DNA of 64,000 nt. It comes from Shewanella oncorhynchi (lineage in GTDB: Bacteria; Pseudomonadota; Gammaproteobacteria; Enterobacterales; Shewanellaceae). Shown here in pieces: positions 17,351 to 26,790 of the stretch. The notes under the pieces were generated by a model, which saw nothing but the letters and a program-made list of their open reading frames with translations, did not search any database and was not told the origin of the DNA. The stretch is from NCBI RefSeq assembly GCF_012584455.1, contig NZ_JABAEB010000017.1:1-64000 (forward strand), given 5' to 3'. Position numbers and translations under genes: made by a program. The first letter of the stretch is position 1. Each line of letters begins with the position of its first letter.

Positions 17351-17992
17351 CTATTGACGCTCGTCTCTGGCGAGTTTGCGTAACTTGAGTTGTTTCTGTT
17401 GCACATTGAGGCTGGCTTTGACTAATTGCTCCACGTCAGATTCAAGAATTTGACTGAATTCAAAGTCGGTTTGCCATTGTAGATGTTCAGGTTGAGTATG
17501 TTGCTCTGTACTGTCATTACGACTCATATCGCCTTCGGCTTGTGCTATTTTTTGTGCTTGAGTGGCGATGACTTTGCCAAAACAGAGAATGGCAACTAAT
17601 TCGTCGTGAATAAACAGAGTGATTTTATAGTGGGAGCCAATATCTAAGGCTGTTGGGGTGAGTAATCTCAGGCCACTGCCACCAAATTGGTTACCAAAGC
17701 ATTTTTCGCCCTCTTGGGTTTCTTTTTCTAATACATGTTGCAGCACTAGATCTACTTTGCGGGATTGCAGCTTTAAAAAATCCACGACAACTTTTGCCTC
17801 GTTATCTAAATGGCGCAGCTGTAGCAAGCAGTTAGCTTCGAGAGTTTTGACTTCGCTGAGCAATTGAATGCCTAATGATTGCATTGATCTCAGTGCCATT
17901 TCTGAGGGTAATGGCTGGGAACTCGGCCATTGGCTTAGGTAGGCGGTAAAGTGATGAGGCACACTAAAATACGGATTGGTGTCAGTGAACAA
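17351..17992 (-). CDS. PilZ-like domain protein (probable)
   Basis: 213 residues, cytoplasmic, no signal or membrane spans. The middle segment FGGSGLRLLTPTALDIGSHYKITLFI matches the second half of a PilZ fold (xxSGLxL then LxxGxxVxLxL). The RxxxR motif that binds cyclic-di-GMP in canonical PilZ domains is not obvious, so it may be a degenerate, non-binding version. The C-terminus is charged and probably helical. The start is a TTG at 17992 with AGAGG upstream; an in-frame stop lies just above, so no longer start is possible. It is divergent from lolC. Confidence 0.55.
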   Translation of the reverse strand: MFTDTNPYFSVPHHFTAYLSQWPSSQPLPSEMALRSMQSLGIQLLSEVKTLEANCLLQLRHLDNEAKVVVDFLKLQSRKVDLVLQHVLEKETQEGEKCFGNQFGGSGLRLLTPTALDIGSHYKITLFIHDELVAILCFGKVIATQAQKIAQAEGDMSRNDSTEQHTQPEHLQWQTDFEFSQILESDVEQLVKASLNVQQKQLKLRKLARDERQ

Positions 17993-18086
17993 GGCTTGCC
18001 TCTTTATTTATAGGACCAATACCCCTATTATCGTGCCCATCTTCATGATTTAGCAAGTTCAGCACACAGGACGCAACCCTCTTTCA

Positions 18087-19319
18087 ATGAATCCAGGATT
18101 CCCTTTCTATATTGGTTACCGTTATTGGCGGGCCAAAAAAGCGAACGCGTTCGCGTCGTTCATTACCTTATTTGCCGTTTCGGGCATTTTTTTAGGCGTT
18201 GCAGCCTTGATCGTTGTCAGTTCAGTGATGAATGGCCTTGAAGGCCAACTTAAGCAACGTATTTTAGGTGCAGTGCCACAATTAACCCTTTATAGCGAAG
18301 CGCCATTAGTCGATTGGACAAAGCAGGCGAGTGCGCTTAAAGCCTTACCGGGTGTTTTAGGCGTTACACCGAGCGTGTCGACGCAGGCCATGGTGCAATC
18401 TGCGTCGAATATTCGCGCTGTGCAGGTTTATGGGGTGTTTCCCGAATTAGCACAAAAGTTATCCTCCGTTGCGCAGCACACTTACTCAGGTGCATTTGAA
18501 CAGTTGGCGAGTGGCGATTTCAAGGTGATTTTAGGATCTGAGCTCGCACGGCAACTCAAAGTCGCTCCCAGTGATACGGTACGATTATTGAGTGGCGATG
18601 GTGTGGTGTACTCCCCATTAGGCCCAGTGCCGAGTCAACGTAAGTTCTTGGTATCTGGCATTTTTGAAATGGGCTCTCAGGTTGATGCCGGCGTTGCATA
18701 TATCCATTATCAAGATGCAAAGCGTTTGATGCGCCAACCGAGTGAGGCTATTGATCAGCTTAGACTTTATTTAACCGATCCCTTTAGCGCGCCCGCTTTA
18801 GCGTCTAAAGTGCAGGATGTTCTCGCTAAACAAGATATTAAGGTAACAACCAGCGATTGGCGTGATACCTATGGTCACTTGTTTGGTGCGGTAAAAATGG
18901 AAAAGAACATGATGTCGCTGATGCTGAGCCTGATTGTGGCCGTGGCCGCATTCAATATTGTTTCGGCGCTGGTGATGATGGTGGTCGATAAAACCACGGA
19001 TGTGGCAGTGCTAAAAACCCAAGGCTTAACCACGCCCGCCGTGATGGGCATTTTTGTGGTGCAGGGGTCGCTCAATGCAGTACTCGGTTTAGTGCTTGGG
19101 CTCGCGGTAGGTATACTTATCACTTTGAATCTTAATGGCATTATGACGACATTAGGCATTTCGATTTTAGGTGCGGGACAGAGTTTACCAGTAAAACTGG
19201 AGTTGATGCAGTTGTCAGTGATCGTGATAGGCACACTATTGGTCACCTTGTTGGCGACCTTATATCCCGCGCTGCGTGCGGCCAGTGTGCAACCTGCAAC
19301 TGCGTTGAGATACGAGTAA
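18087..19319 (+). CDS. lolC: Lipoprotein-releasing ABC permease LolC
   Basis: 410 residues. It is an inner-membrane permease of the LolCDE complex, which extracts outer-membrane lipoproteins and hands them to LolA. One N-terminal membrane helix (about 25-50), a large periplasmic domain, then three C-terminal helices (about 270-400) give the MacB/FtsX-type layout. The N-terminal FYIGYRYWRAKKANAFASFI is typical of the family. lolD and a second permease follow after a 134-bp gap. It is called LolC rather than LolE from gene order, which is the weaker part of the assignment. Confidence 0.92.
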   Translation: MNPGFPFYIGYRYWRAKKANAFASFITLFAVSGIFLGVAALIVVSSVMNGLEGQLKQRILGAVPQLTLYSEAPLVDWTKQASALKALPGVLGVTPSVSTQAMVQSASNIRAVQVYGVFPELAQKLSSVAQHTYSGAFEQLASGDFKVILGSELARQLKVAPSDTVRLLSGDGVVYSPLGPVPSQRKFLVSGIFEMGSQVDAGVAYIHYQDAKRLMRQPSEAIDQLRLYLTDPFSAPALASKVQDVLAKQDIKVTTSDWRDTYGHLFGAVKMEKNMMSLMLSLIVAVAAFNIVSALVMMVVDKTTDVAVLKTQGLTTPAVMGIFVVQGSLNAVLGLVLGLAVGILITLNLNGIMTTLGISILGAGQSLPVKLELMQLSVIVIGTLLVTLLATLYPALRAASVQPATALRYE

Positions 19320-19453
19320 CCCCGTGAGCTTTTACGAATAGTCGTCACCCATGGGCATTCATCCGTGAGTGATGCTTGCCAAGATGAAAATAATTTAATG
19401 CATTGATTTAATGAAATAAATCGGTGCCAAAGCATGTTTAAGAGAGAACTTCA

Positions 19454-20149
19454 ATGCAAGACGTGTTACTGCAAGTGCAGAGTGTCAGTAAGAGTTACCA
19501 TGATGGCGCCGTGACCACGCAAGTGTTGTCTAATGTCGATTTGCAGGTGTTTAAGGGCGAGCAGTTGGCGATTGTCGGCAGCTCAGGCTCAGGTAAGAGC
19601 ACACTGCTGCATATTATGGGAACTTTGGATGAGCCAACCGCGGGCAAAGTCTTGTTGCTAGGCGAAGATTTATACCAAGTGTCTAGTGCGCGTCAAGCGC
19701 AGATCCGCAATCAAGATCTCGGCTTTATCTATCAATTCCATCATTTATTGCCTGAATTCACTGCGCTAGAAAACGTCGCTATGCCGGCATTTATTCAAGG
19801 TAAAGACCGTAAACAAGCGCTCGCCGATGGAAAAGTCTTATTGGAGCGGGTAGGGCTAGGCCATCGTATGACCCACATTCCTGCTGAACTATCGGGCGGC
19901 GAGCGTCAGCGTGTCGCTATCGCAAGGGCGTTGATTAATAAACCTAAGTTAGTGCTGGCCGATGAACCTACGGGTAATTTAGATGCTAACAGTGGCGATG
20001 CGGTTTATGAGTTGATCCGAGAGCTGGCCGATCAGTTAGGTACGGCGTTTGTGGTGGTGACCCATGATCATAAATTGGCTGCCCGTATGGACCGCCAACT
20101 GATGATGAAAAACGGTTACTTGCAATTAGCGGCGGAAACCCAAGTATGA
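19454..20149 (+). CDS. lolD: Lipoprotein-releasing ABC ATPase LolD
   Basis: 231 residues, normal length. It powers lipoprotein release by LolC and LolE. Walker A is GSSGSGKST (42-50), the signature LSGGERQR, Walker B LVLADEPTGNLD and the switch His in VVVTHD. The stop codon overlaps the lolE start (ATGA), which indicates tight coupling. Confidence 0.96.
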   Translation: MQDVLLQVQSVSKSYHDGAVTTQVLSNVDLQVFKGEQLAIVGSSGSGKSTLLHIMGTLDEPTAGKVLLLGEDLYQVSSARQAQIRNQDLGFIYQFHHLLPEFTALENVAMPAFIQGKDRKQALADGKVLLERVGLGHRMTHIPAELSGGERQRVAIARALINKPKLVLADEPTGNLDANSGDAVYELIRELADQLGTAFVVVTHDHKLAARMDRQLMMKNGYLQLAAETQV

Positions 20150-21396
20150 AAGGACCGTTAGCCCTATCCATTGGTTGGCGTTTTTATCGCGCCCGCCAAT
20201 CCAACAGTTTTATTAGTTTTATTTCCTTTGCATCGACTGCCGGTATCGCTTTAGGTGTGGCGGTATTGATCATAGTTCTGTCTGCAATGAATGGTTTTGA
20301 GCGCGAGTTAGAGCAAAGATTACTGGGTGTAGTGCCGCAGGCGGACATTGTCGGGGTGGACGAACCTATCGTCAATTGGCAGAGTGTTGCGCAAGGTGCG
20401 CTACAAATTGAAGGTATTCGTGGTGCAGCCCCCTTTATCCGCATGCAAGGTTTAGTGCAGAAGCCAGGTGGTTTTCAAGGCTTAGCCGTGGTGGGTATTG
20501 ATCCGAAAGAAGAAACGAAGGTTTCAACTTTGTCACAGTTTATGAGTGATGCAAGCTGGCAGAGTCTGAGCCAAGATGAGAATCATATCGTCCTTGGCGA
20601 GAGTTTATTGACTAAGTTGGGGCTTGAGGTGGGTGATACGCTGGCCTTATATGTGCAGGATATCGATCCAGACGCGGCAGGTAGTTTACGTGCTGCGAAG
20701 AGCCATCGTTTTGTGGTGTCAGGCACCTATCATCTGGGCGGCGAGCTTGAACTGACAACCGCTTATATTCCATTGCAATACGCGGCGCAGATCTTGAACA
20801 TGAATAACGGTGTAACGGGTGTGCGTATTAGCGTCGATAAAGTGTTTGATGCACCAGTAAAAGTGCGCGAACTCGGTTATGCGCAAAAGCAGTCTGTGTA
20901 TATCAGTGACTGGACCCGTACCCAAGGGCATTTATATCAAGATATTCAGTTAGTTCGCACTGTGATGTATTTAGTTTTAGTGTTGGTGATTGGTGTGGCC
21001 TGCTTTAACATTGTCTCCACCTTAGTCATGGCGGTGCGGGATAAAGCGTCCGAAATTGCGATTTTGATGACCATGGGCCTGAGTCGTTTGGCTGTGATGG
21101 GGATTTTCATGGTGCAGGGCGCGTTAAATGGTCTGCTTGGCTGTGGCCTTGGCGGCATTATCGGCATTAGTGTGGCGCTGAATTTAAGTGCGATTGCGAG
21201 CTCAGTTGAGCAATTACTCGGTATTCAACTGCTCTCGGCCGATGTTTACTTTGTCGATTTTTTACCGTCTGAATTGCATGTTTCGGATGCGGTACTGGTG
21301 ATTATGATGGCGTTTGTGATGAGTTTAATCGCGACTTTGTATCCCGCTTGGAAGGCGAGCCAAATTGCACCAGCACAAGCGTTAGCGGGTAGATAA
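20146..21396 (+). CDS. lolE: Lipoprotein-releasing ABC permease LolE
   Basis: 416 residues, same fold as lolC: one N-terminal helix, a periplasmic domain, and three C-terminal helices. Start SIGWRFYRARQSNSFISFIS is the usual family opening. Its ATG overlaps the lolD stop by four bases. A strong bidirectional terminator (21582) follows, shared with suhB on the other strand. Confidence 0.93.
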   Translation: MKGPLALSIGWRFYRARQSNSFISFISFASTAGIALGVAVLIIVLSAMNGFERELEQRLLGVVPQADIVGVDEPIVNWQSVAQGALQIEGIRGAAPFIRMQGLVQKPGGFQGLAVVGIDPKEETKVSTLSQFMSDASWQSLSQDENHIVLGESLLTKLGLEVGDTLALYVQDIDPDAAGSLRAAKSHRFVVSGTYHLGGELELTTAYIPLQYAAQILNMNNGVTGVRISVDKVFDAPVKVRELGYAQKQSVYISDWTRTQGHLYQDIQLVRTVMYLVLVLVIGVACFNIVSTLVMAVRDKASEIAILMTMGLSRLAVMGIFMVQGALNGLLGCGLGGIIGISVALNLSAIASSVEQLLGIQLLSADVYFVDFLPSELHVSDAVLVIMMAFVMSLIATLYPAWKASQIAPAQALAGR

Positions 21397-21581
21397 CTGG
21401 ATAAGTGGCTGTTCGTCATGTTAGCCGATGTGGGCTGAAATCAGTGCAGATGTTTTCAGGACACTCCTTTCTTTCCAATGACTATTGCTTAATTACTATA
21501 CTATTTCTAAATACGATATTGTGGCGACTGAGGACTTGATGACTCGAGTACTTAAGGCTTTAGAATGAAAACCACATAAAC

Positions 21582-21628
21582 AAAAAGGCCAGTGGGCGCT
21601 CTTAAAGAGATTACCACTGGCCTTTTTT
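21582..21628. terminator. Bidirectional terminator between lolE and suhB
   Basis: AAAAAGGCCAGTGG pairs with CCACTGGCCTTTTTT over an 18-nt loop. A-run and T-run on both sides let it serve the plus-strand lol operon and the minus-strand suhB gene. Confidence 0.85.
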
Positions 21629-21672
21629 GTATCTGTTTTATGCGTTTATTTAAAGCTAAGCGTTAATCTCGA

Positions 21673-22476
21673 TTAACGTTTTAAGCCTTCGTTCAATAAT
21701 GGACGCATGATCTTCACTAATTCTGTGGTCACCTTAGGTGAGCCAGCAACGATGTTGCCCGAAACCAAATAGTTATGGTTGCCAGTAAAATCAGTCACTG
21801 TACCGCCTGCTTCGCGGCAAATCAGATCGCCAGCAGCGATATCCCATGGCTTTAAGCCGATTTCAAAGAAACCGTCCAAACGACCCGCAGCAACATAGGC
21901 TAAATCTAATGCGGCAGAACCTGCGCGACGTAAGTCAGCACATTGGCCGAAGACTTCGCCGAAAATAGCCATGTAAGTTTCAGTGTGTTGACGCGCCTTA
22001 AATGGGAAGCCAGTACCAATCATAGTAGGCGCTAATTCATTCACGTTGGTAACACGCAGACGGAAATCATTGAGTTTTGCGCCTTTACCACGGACGGCGG
22101 TAAAGAGTTCTTCACGGACAGGATCGTAAACAACGGCAACTTCAGTCTTGCCTTTGTATTGCAGAGCGATAGAAACCGCGAAGTGGGGAATGCCTCTAAC
22201 AAAGTTGTTAGTGCCATCCAGAGGGTCGACTATCCAAACATAGTCTTTATTCTCACCGCGGTTTTCGCCTTTCTCTTCACCCACGATAGTGTGATCAGGG
22301 TAAGATTTACGAATTTGGTAAGTAATTGTCGCTTCTGCTTCCTTGTCTACACTGGTAACAAAATCGTTGATACCTTTTGAACTGACTTCGATACGGTCAA
22401 GTTCAGTATAGGCGCGCATAATAGTTTGGCCGGCCGCGCGGGCAGCGCGTACAGCAATCGTCAGCATCGGATGCAT
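21673..22476 (-). CDS. suhB: Inositol-1-monophosphatase / Nus factor SuhB
   Basis: 267 residues, the family length. Metal ligands are seen as Glu67 (GEEKGE), Asp84 and Asp87 (WIVDPLDGTNNF), and the C-terminal WDIAAGDLICREAGG. In E. coli SuhB also assists rRNA antitermination through RNA polymerase and NusA; the N-terminus MHPMLTIAVRAARAAG is nearly that of E. coli. It is divergent from trmJ, as in E. coli. Confidence 0.96.
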   Translation of the reverse strand: MHPMLTIAVRAARAAGQTIMRAYTELDRIEVSSKGINDFVTSVDKEAEATITYQIRKSYPDHTIVGEEKGENRGENKDYVWIVDPLDGTNNFVRGIPHFAVSIALQYKGKTEVAVVYDPVREELFTAVRGKGAKLNDFRLRVTNVNELAPTMIGTGFPFKARQHTETYMAIFGEVFGQCADLRRAGSAALDLAYVAAGRLDGFFEIGLKPWDIAAGDLICREAGGTVTDFTGNHNYLVSGNIVAGSPKVTTELVKIMRPLLNEGLKR

Positions 22477-22629
22477 TGCAATCCCCTGGATGTTAAAGAA
22501 CGTTAAAATAGCGGGCGGTATTATACTCGATTTGATAGTTATATCAAATACCGATTTTCATATAAGCATTCGGCAATGGCTGTGATAATATTCGTCCCCA
22601 ACGTTTTATGAATTAAATTAAGTTGTTTC

Positions 22630-23358
22630 ATGCTAAGTAATATTCGAGTGGTTTTAGTGGGGACTTCGCACCCCGGCAATATTGGTTCTACTGCCAGAGC
22701 GATGAAGACTATGGGTCTGTCTACTCTGTATCTTGCAGAACCCCGGGTTGAGCCCGATGGTCATTCCATAGCATTAGCCGCGGGTGCATCGGATATTCTG
22801 AAACATCTTGTGAAAGTGGATTCACTTGCTGAAGCGATTGCCGATTGCAGTCTAGTGATTGCAACCAGCGCGCGCAGTCGCACTTTAGATTGGCCCATGT
22901 TAGAGCCAAGACAAGCTGGGGTGAAATTAGCGACCGAGGCACTTAAAGGCCCTGTTGCGATTGTGTTTGGCCGTGAAAACCATGGTTTAAGCAATGAAGA
23001 GCTGCAACAGTGCACTTATCATGTGGCTATCCCTGCAAATCCAGAGTACAGCTCGCTTAATCTGGCGCAAGCCGTACAAATCATTTGTTATGAAACCCGC
23101 GTTGCCCATCTCGCGCAAAAAGACGTTGCCGAAGAAGAGCTGACTGAGTATCCCTTGGCTGCCGATCAAGAACGTTTTTTCGCACACCTTGAAACAACAC
23201 TGTTATCCACTGGATTTATCATCAAGAACCATCCTGGACAAGTGATGATGAAACTTCGCCGCTTGTTTAGTCGTGCACGGATTGAGAGTCAGGAAATGAA
23301 TATCCTCAGGGGTATTTTGACGTCAATTGAGAAAGTGGCGGGTTCTAAAGAAAAATAG
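22630..23358 (+). CDS. trmJ: tRNA (cytidine/uridine-2'-O)-methyltransferase TrmJ
   Basis: 242 residues. A SPOUT-class enzyme that methylates ribose 32 of tRNA with S-adenosylmethionine. N-terminal IRVVLVGTSHPGNIGSTARAMKTMG and the knot motifs IVFGRENHGLSNEEL and IPANPEYSSLNLAQAVQI are characteristic. It lies between suhB and the cysE-isc region, the same neighbourhood as in E. coli. Confidence 0.94.
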   Translation: MLSNIRVVLVGTSHPGNIGSTARAMKTMGLSTLYLAEPRVEPDGHSIALAAGASDILKHLVKVDSLAEAIADCSLVIATSARSRTLDWPMLEPRQAGVKLATEALKGPVAIVFGRENHGLSNEELQQCTYHVAIPANPEYSSLNLAQAVQIICYETRVAHLAQKDVAEEELTEYPLAADQERFFAHLETTLLSTGFIIKNHPGQVMMKLRRLFSRARIESQEMNILRGILTSIEKVAGSKEK

Positions 23359-23398
23359 CCAAACCTTAATAATTAACACTAATCGCGAAGGATAAACA

Positions 23399-24220
23399 AT
23401 GGGCGTGATAGCTAGGCTAAAAGAAGATATTGAATCTATATATCACCGTGATCCTGCGGCGCGTAGCGCGTTTGAGATCTTGGTTAACTATCCAGGCATG
23501 CATGCCATTTGGTTGCATCGGATAAGCCATAAGCTATGGAAGCGCGATTGGCGCTTAACGGCACGTTGTTTATCGACGTTTTCCCGTTGGTTGACAGGAG
23601 TTGAAATCCATCCTGGGGCAACCATAGGTCATCGATTTTTTATCGACCACGGTATGGGCGTTGTGATAGGTGAAACGGCTGAGATTGGTGATGATTGCAC
23701 CCTTTATCACGGTGTCACGCTTGGTGGAACCACCTGGCAGGCGGGGAAACGTCATCCGACGTTAGCCAATAACGTGGTGGTGGGCGCAGGGGCAAAAATC
23801 CTCGGTCCTATTACCATGCACGATGGTGCGCGTGTGGGTTCTAATTCTGTTGTGGTGAAAGATGTGCCCAAAGATACCACGGTTGTGGGGATTCCTGGGC
23901 GCGTGGTGGCTACACCGTCACCGCAATCGAAAGAGAAAACTGAACGCCGCAGCGCGATGGCAAAAAAATATGGCTTCGATGCGTACGCGGTATCACCGGA
24001 TAATCCCGATCCGGTGGCCAATGCAATAGGGCAGATGCTCGATCACATGCATTTGATGGACTCGAAAGTTCAAGAGTTGTGTCAAGCCATTCAAGGGCTG
24101 GGTGGCAATGTCTGCACTGAAAAACTGCCAGAGCTTGATATGGGCGAGTTCAATGATGCAGAAAAAGCGGCGGCGGAAAAACGCCATAGTGCATTAGATG
24201 AGTTTGATCCGAGTATCTAA
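23399..24220 (+). CDS. cysE: Serine O-acetyltransferase CysE
   Basis: 273 residues, same as E. coli. It makes O-acetylserine from serine and acetyl-CoA, the first step of cysteine synthesis. The left-handed beta-helix hexapeptides are clear (GATIGHRFFIDHGMGVVIGE, then GDDCTLYHGVTLGG). AAGGA precedes the ATG. Compared with Isc-linked short forms it has an additional C-terminal tail ending EFDPSI. Lying next to the isc operon it probably feeds cysteine to IscS. Confidence 0.95.
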   Translation: MGVIARLKEDIESIYHRDPAARSAFEILVNYPGMHAIWLHRISHKLWKRDWRLTARCLSTFSRWLTGVEIHPGATIGHRFFIDHGMGVVIGETAEIGDDCTLYHGVTLGGTTWQAGKRHPTLANNVVVGAGAKILGPITMHDGARVGSNSVVVKDVPKDTTVVGIPGRVVATPSPQSKEKTERRSAMAKKYGFDAYAVSPDNPDPVANAIGQMLDHMHLMDSKVQELCQAIQGLGGNVCTEKLPELDMGEFNDAEKAAAEKRHSALDEFDPSI

Positions 24221-24508
24221 GTTTCAAGAAATGGTTCAACGAAATCATTTAATTTAGTGGTCTAACTTGCTTAAGGGCTGACCCTCACAAGGGTCTCGTT
24301 TAGCGTGTTACTTTAGCTCATCCTGTTGTAAAGGCGCATATTGCGATCAAACCTGAGTTTGATCGCGCCATAGTACCGAGATCACTTTTATCCTGCGTTT
24401 ATATCGTGCTAGATGTCGATTAATTGGCGCTTTAGCATTGAATCTTAGGCTAGAAAAAGGTTAAATACCCCACCAAGATGAAAGGGTATTGGTTATGTGC
24501 ACACTCAT
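24221..24508. other. cysE-iscR intergenic with a strong hairpin
   Basis: No gene. GCGATCAAAC (24343-24352) pairs perfectly with GTTTGATCGC (24357-24366) over a 4-nt loop, without a T-run, so it is not a typical terminator. A smaller GACCC/GGGTC hairpin lies near 24280. Confidence 0.5.
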
Positions 24509-24559
24509 ATACTTGAGTGTTTTAGTAGGTTTTAATACTTGACTGAATTACTCGGGTAT
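24509..24559 (+). promoter_or_regulatory. Two tandem type-1 IscR sites and isc promoter
   Basis: A 25-bp site at 24535-24559 (begins ATACTTGACT, ends ACTCGGGTAT) matches the type-1 IscR consensus with one clear mismatch. A weaker copy at 24509-24533 (begins ATACTTGAGT) lies 26 bp upstream. The first overlaps TTGACT (24539-24544), a good -35. The E. coli iscR promoter also has two such sites, by which [2Fe-2S]-IscR represses its own operon. Confidence 0.75.
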
Positions 24560-24598
24560 GTTGAAATAATGCATACCTGTTCGGGAGCTATGGTAGTT

Positions 24599-25060
24599 AT
24601 GAAACTTACATCAAAAGGTCGTTATGCAGTAACCGCTATGCTAGATGTGGCAATCCACTCAGCATCGGGACCAGTTCCCTTAGCGGATATCTCTGAAAGA
24701 CAAGGGATTTCGCTTTCCTATCTGGAACAACTCTTCGCTAAGCTAAGAAAACACGGTTTAGTTGCCAGTGTACGTGGACCGGGCGGTGGTTATCGCTTAG
24801 GCCTAGAAGCAAATGATATTTCAGTCGGCATGGTTGTACATGCTGTAGACGAGTCTGTCGATGCGACTCGTTGCCAAGGACTTGGCAACTGTCAGAGTGG
24901 AACTCGCTGTTTAACCCATTCACTTTGGGGCGATTTAAGCAAACAAATTTCCGATTTTTTAGATGGTATCAGTCTTGCCGGCTTGATGCAGAAGCGAGAT
25001 GTGCAATTTATCTCACTTAAGCAAGACACTATGCAAAAGGAACAAAGAGTCAGTTTATAG
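24599..25060 (+). CDS. iscR: Fe-S cluster assembly regulator IscR
   Basis: 153 residues, an Rrf2-family repressor that senses Fe-S status. The wHTH opens with MKLTSKGRYAVTAMLDVA; cluster-binding cysteines are in TRCQGLGNCQSGTRC, with His following in LTHSLW. The ATG at 24599 was chosen because it gives the canonical N-terminus; the open frame extends further up only through the promoter. First gene of isc operon; binding sites at 24509-24559 indicate autoregulation. Confidence 0.97.
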   Translation: MKLTSKGRYAVTAMLDVAIHSASGPVPLADISERQGISLSYLEQLFAKLRKHGLVASVRGPGGGYRLGLEANDISVGMVVHAVDESVDATRCQGLGNCQSGTRCLTHSLWGDLSKQISDFLDGISLAGLMQKRDVQFISLKQDTMQKEQRVSL

Positions 25061-25140
25061 CGGCACTTTGTTATATATAAAAATAATTTTTGTACGTTGT
25101 ATGTAGCCTCTACCAGAGACTGCTCAGTACGGAGTGTGTT

Positions 25141-26355
25141 ATGAAGCTTCCTATCTATTTAGATTATGCCGCCACCACGCCTGTTGATCCTAGAGTCGCG
25201 GAAAAGATGTTCCAATGCATGACAATGGACGGCATCTTTGGTAATCCGGCCTCACGTTCACACCGCTACGGCTGGCAAGCCGAAGAAGCGGTGGATATTG
25301 CTCGCAACCAAGTTGCCGAGTTAATTAACGCCGATCACCGCGAAATTGTGTTTACCTCTGGCGCGACGGAATCGAACAACTTAGCGATAAAAGGTGTTGC
25401 TCATTTCTATCACAAGAAAGGCAAGCACATCATCACCAGTAAGACTGAACATAAAGCGGTTCTCGATACTTGTCGCCAATTAGAGCGTGAAGGTTTCGAA
25501 GTGACTTATTTAGAGCCTGCTGCAAACGGCATCATTCCGATGGAACGTTTAGAAGCGGCAATGCGTGACGACACTATCCTTGTCAGCATCATGCACGTGA
25601 ACAACGAAATCGGTGTTATCCACGATATCGATGCAATCGGTGAACTATGCCGTTCAAAAGGCATCATTTTCCACATGGATGCAGCGCAAAGTGCAGGCAA
25701 AGTACCTATCGATGTGCAAGCCACTAAAGTGGATTTGATCTCGATTTCTGGCCACAAAATGTATGGCCCTAAAGGTATCGGCGCACTATATGTTCGTCGT
25801 AAGCCACGCATTCGCCTAGAAGCGCAAATGCACGGTGGTGGTCATGAGCGTGGTATGCGTAGCGGTACGTTACCAACGCATCAAATCGTAGGTTTAGGTG
25901 AAGCTGCTGCAATCGCAAAAGCGGAAATGGCCTCTGATGACGCTCGTATCGGTGCATTACGTGACAAATTATGGAATGGCATCAAGCACATTGAAGAAAC
26001 CTATATCAATGGTGATGCGATTGACCGTGTTAGCGGTAGCCTCAACGTCAGCTTCAACTATGTTGAAGGTGAGTCGTTAATGATGGCACTGAAAGATTTA
26101 GCGGTTTCATCGGGTTCGGCTTGTACCTCAGCCAGCCTAGAGCCTAGCTACGTATTACGTGCACTTGGCTTAAATGATGAAATGGCACATAGCTCAATTC
26201 GTTTCTCAATCGGCCGTTTCACAACCGAAGAAGAAATCGATCACGCTATCGAAGTTATTACTCAATCTATTGATAAATTAAGAGAAATGTCTCCTTTGTG
26301 GGAAATGTTTAAAGATGGGATCGACCTGAACCAAGTTCAATGGGCACATCATTAA
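25141..26355 (+). CDS. iscS: Cysteine desulfurase IscS
   Basis: 404 residues, identical in length to E. coli IscS. Uses PLP to take sulfur from cysteine for Fe-S clusters, thiouridine and other thio-cofactors. Lys206 (SGHKMYGPKG) holds PLP and Cys328 (SSGSACTSASLEPSYV) carries the persulfide. GGAG lies 8 nt before the ATG at 25141, and the upstream in-frame extension has no family counterpart. iscU follows after 37 bp. Confidence 0.98.
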   Translation: MKLPIYLDYAATTPVDPRVAEKMFQCMTMDGIFGNPASRSHRYGWQAEEAVDIARNQVAELINADHREIVFTSGATESNNLAIKGVAHFYHKKGKHIITSKTEHKAVLDTCRQLEREGFEVTYLEPAANGIIPMERLEAAMRDDTILVSIMHVNNEIGVIHDIDAIGELCRSKGIIFHMDAAQSAGKVPIDVQATKVDLISISGHKMYGPKGIGALYVRRKPRIRLEAQMHGGGHERGMRSGTLPTHQIVGLGEAAAIAKAEMASDDARIGALRDKLWNGIKHIEETYINGDAIDRVSGSLNVSFNYVEGESLMMALKDLAVSSGSACTSASLEPSYVLRALGLNDEMAHSSIRFSIGRFTTEEEIDHAIEVITQSIDKLREMSPLWEMFKDGIDLNQVQWAHH

Positions 26356-26392
26356 TTCTGACCTTTACAATAGATAATTTTGGAGCAGTACC

Positions 26393-26776
26393 ATGGCTTA
26401 CAGTGAAAAAGTGATAGATCATTATGAGAATCCACGTAACGTTGGTTCTTTTGATAAAAACGATCCTTCGGTCGTGACCGGTATGGTAGGCGCGCCTGCT
26501 TGCGGTGACGTGATGAAACTTCAGTTGAAAATTGGTGCTGATGGCATCATTCAAGATGCTAAGTTCAAAACTTACGGTTGTGGTAGCGCGATTGCGTCTA
26601 GCTCACTGGTAACTGAGTGGGTTAAAGGCAAGACTATCGAACAAGCTGCGGCGATCAAAAATACGGATATCGCTGAAGAATTGGCATTGCCACCAGTGAA
26701 GATCCACTGTTCAATTTTGGCTGAAGATGCCATTAAAGCTGCTATCGACGAGTACAAATCGAAACAAGCTAAGTAA
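26393..26776 (+). CDS. iscU: Fe-S cluster scaffold IscU
   Basis: 127 residues. Receives sulfur from IscS and holds the nascent [2Fe-2S] cluster. Ligand motifs are visible: APACGDV (Cys and Asp), YGCGSAIASSS and VKIHCSILAEDA. The LPPVK motif recognised by HscA is present. GGAG precedes the ATG; the gap to iscA is 14 bp. Confidence 0.98.
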   Translation: MAYSEKVIDHYENPRNVGSFDKNDPSVVTGMVGAPACGDVMKLQLKIGADGIIQDAKFKTYGCGSAIASSSLVTEWVKGKTIEQAAAIKNTDIAEELALPPVKIHCSILAEDAIKAAIDEYKSKQAK

Positions 26777-26790
26777 CATCTGGAGTTAAG

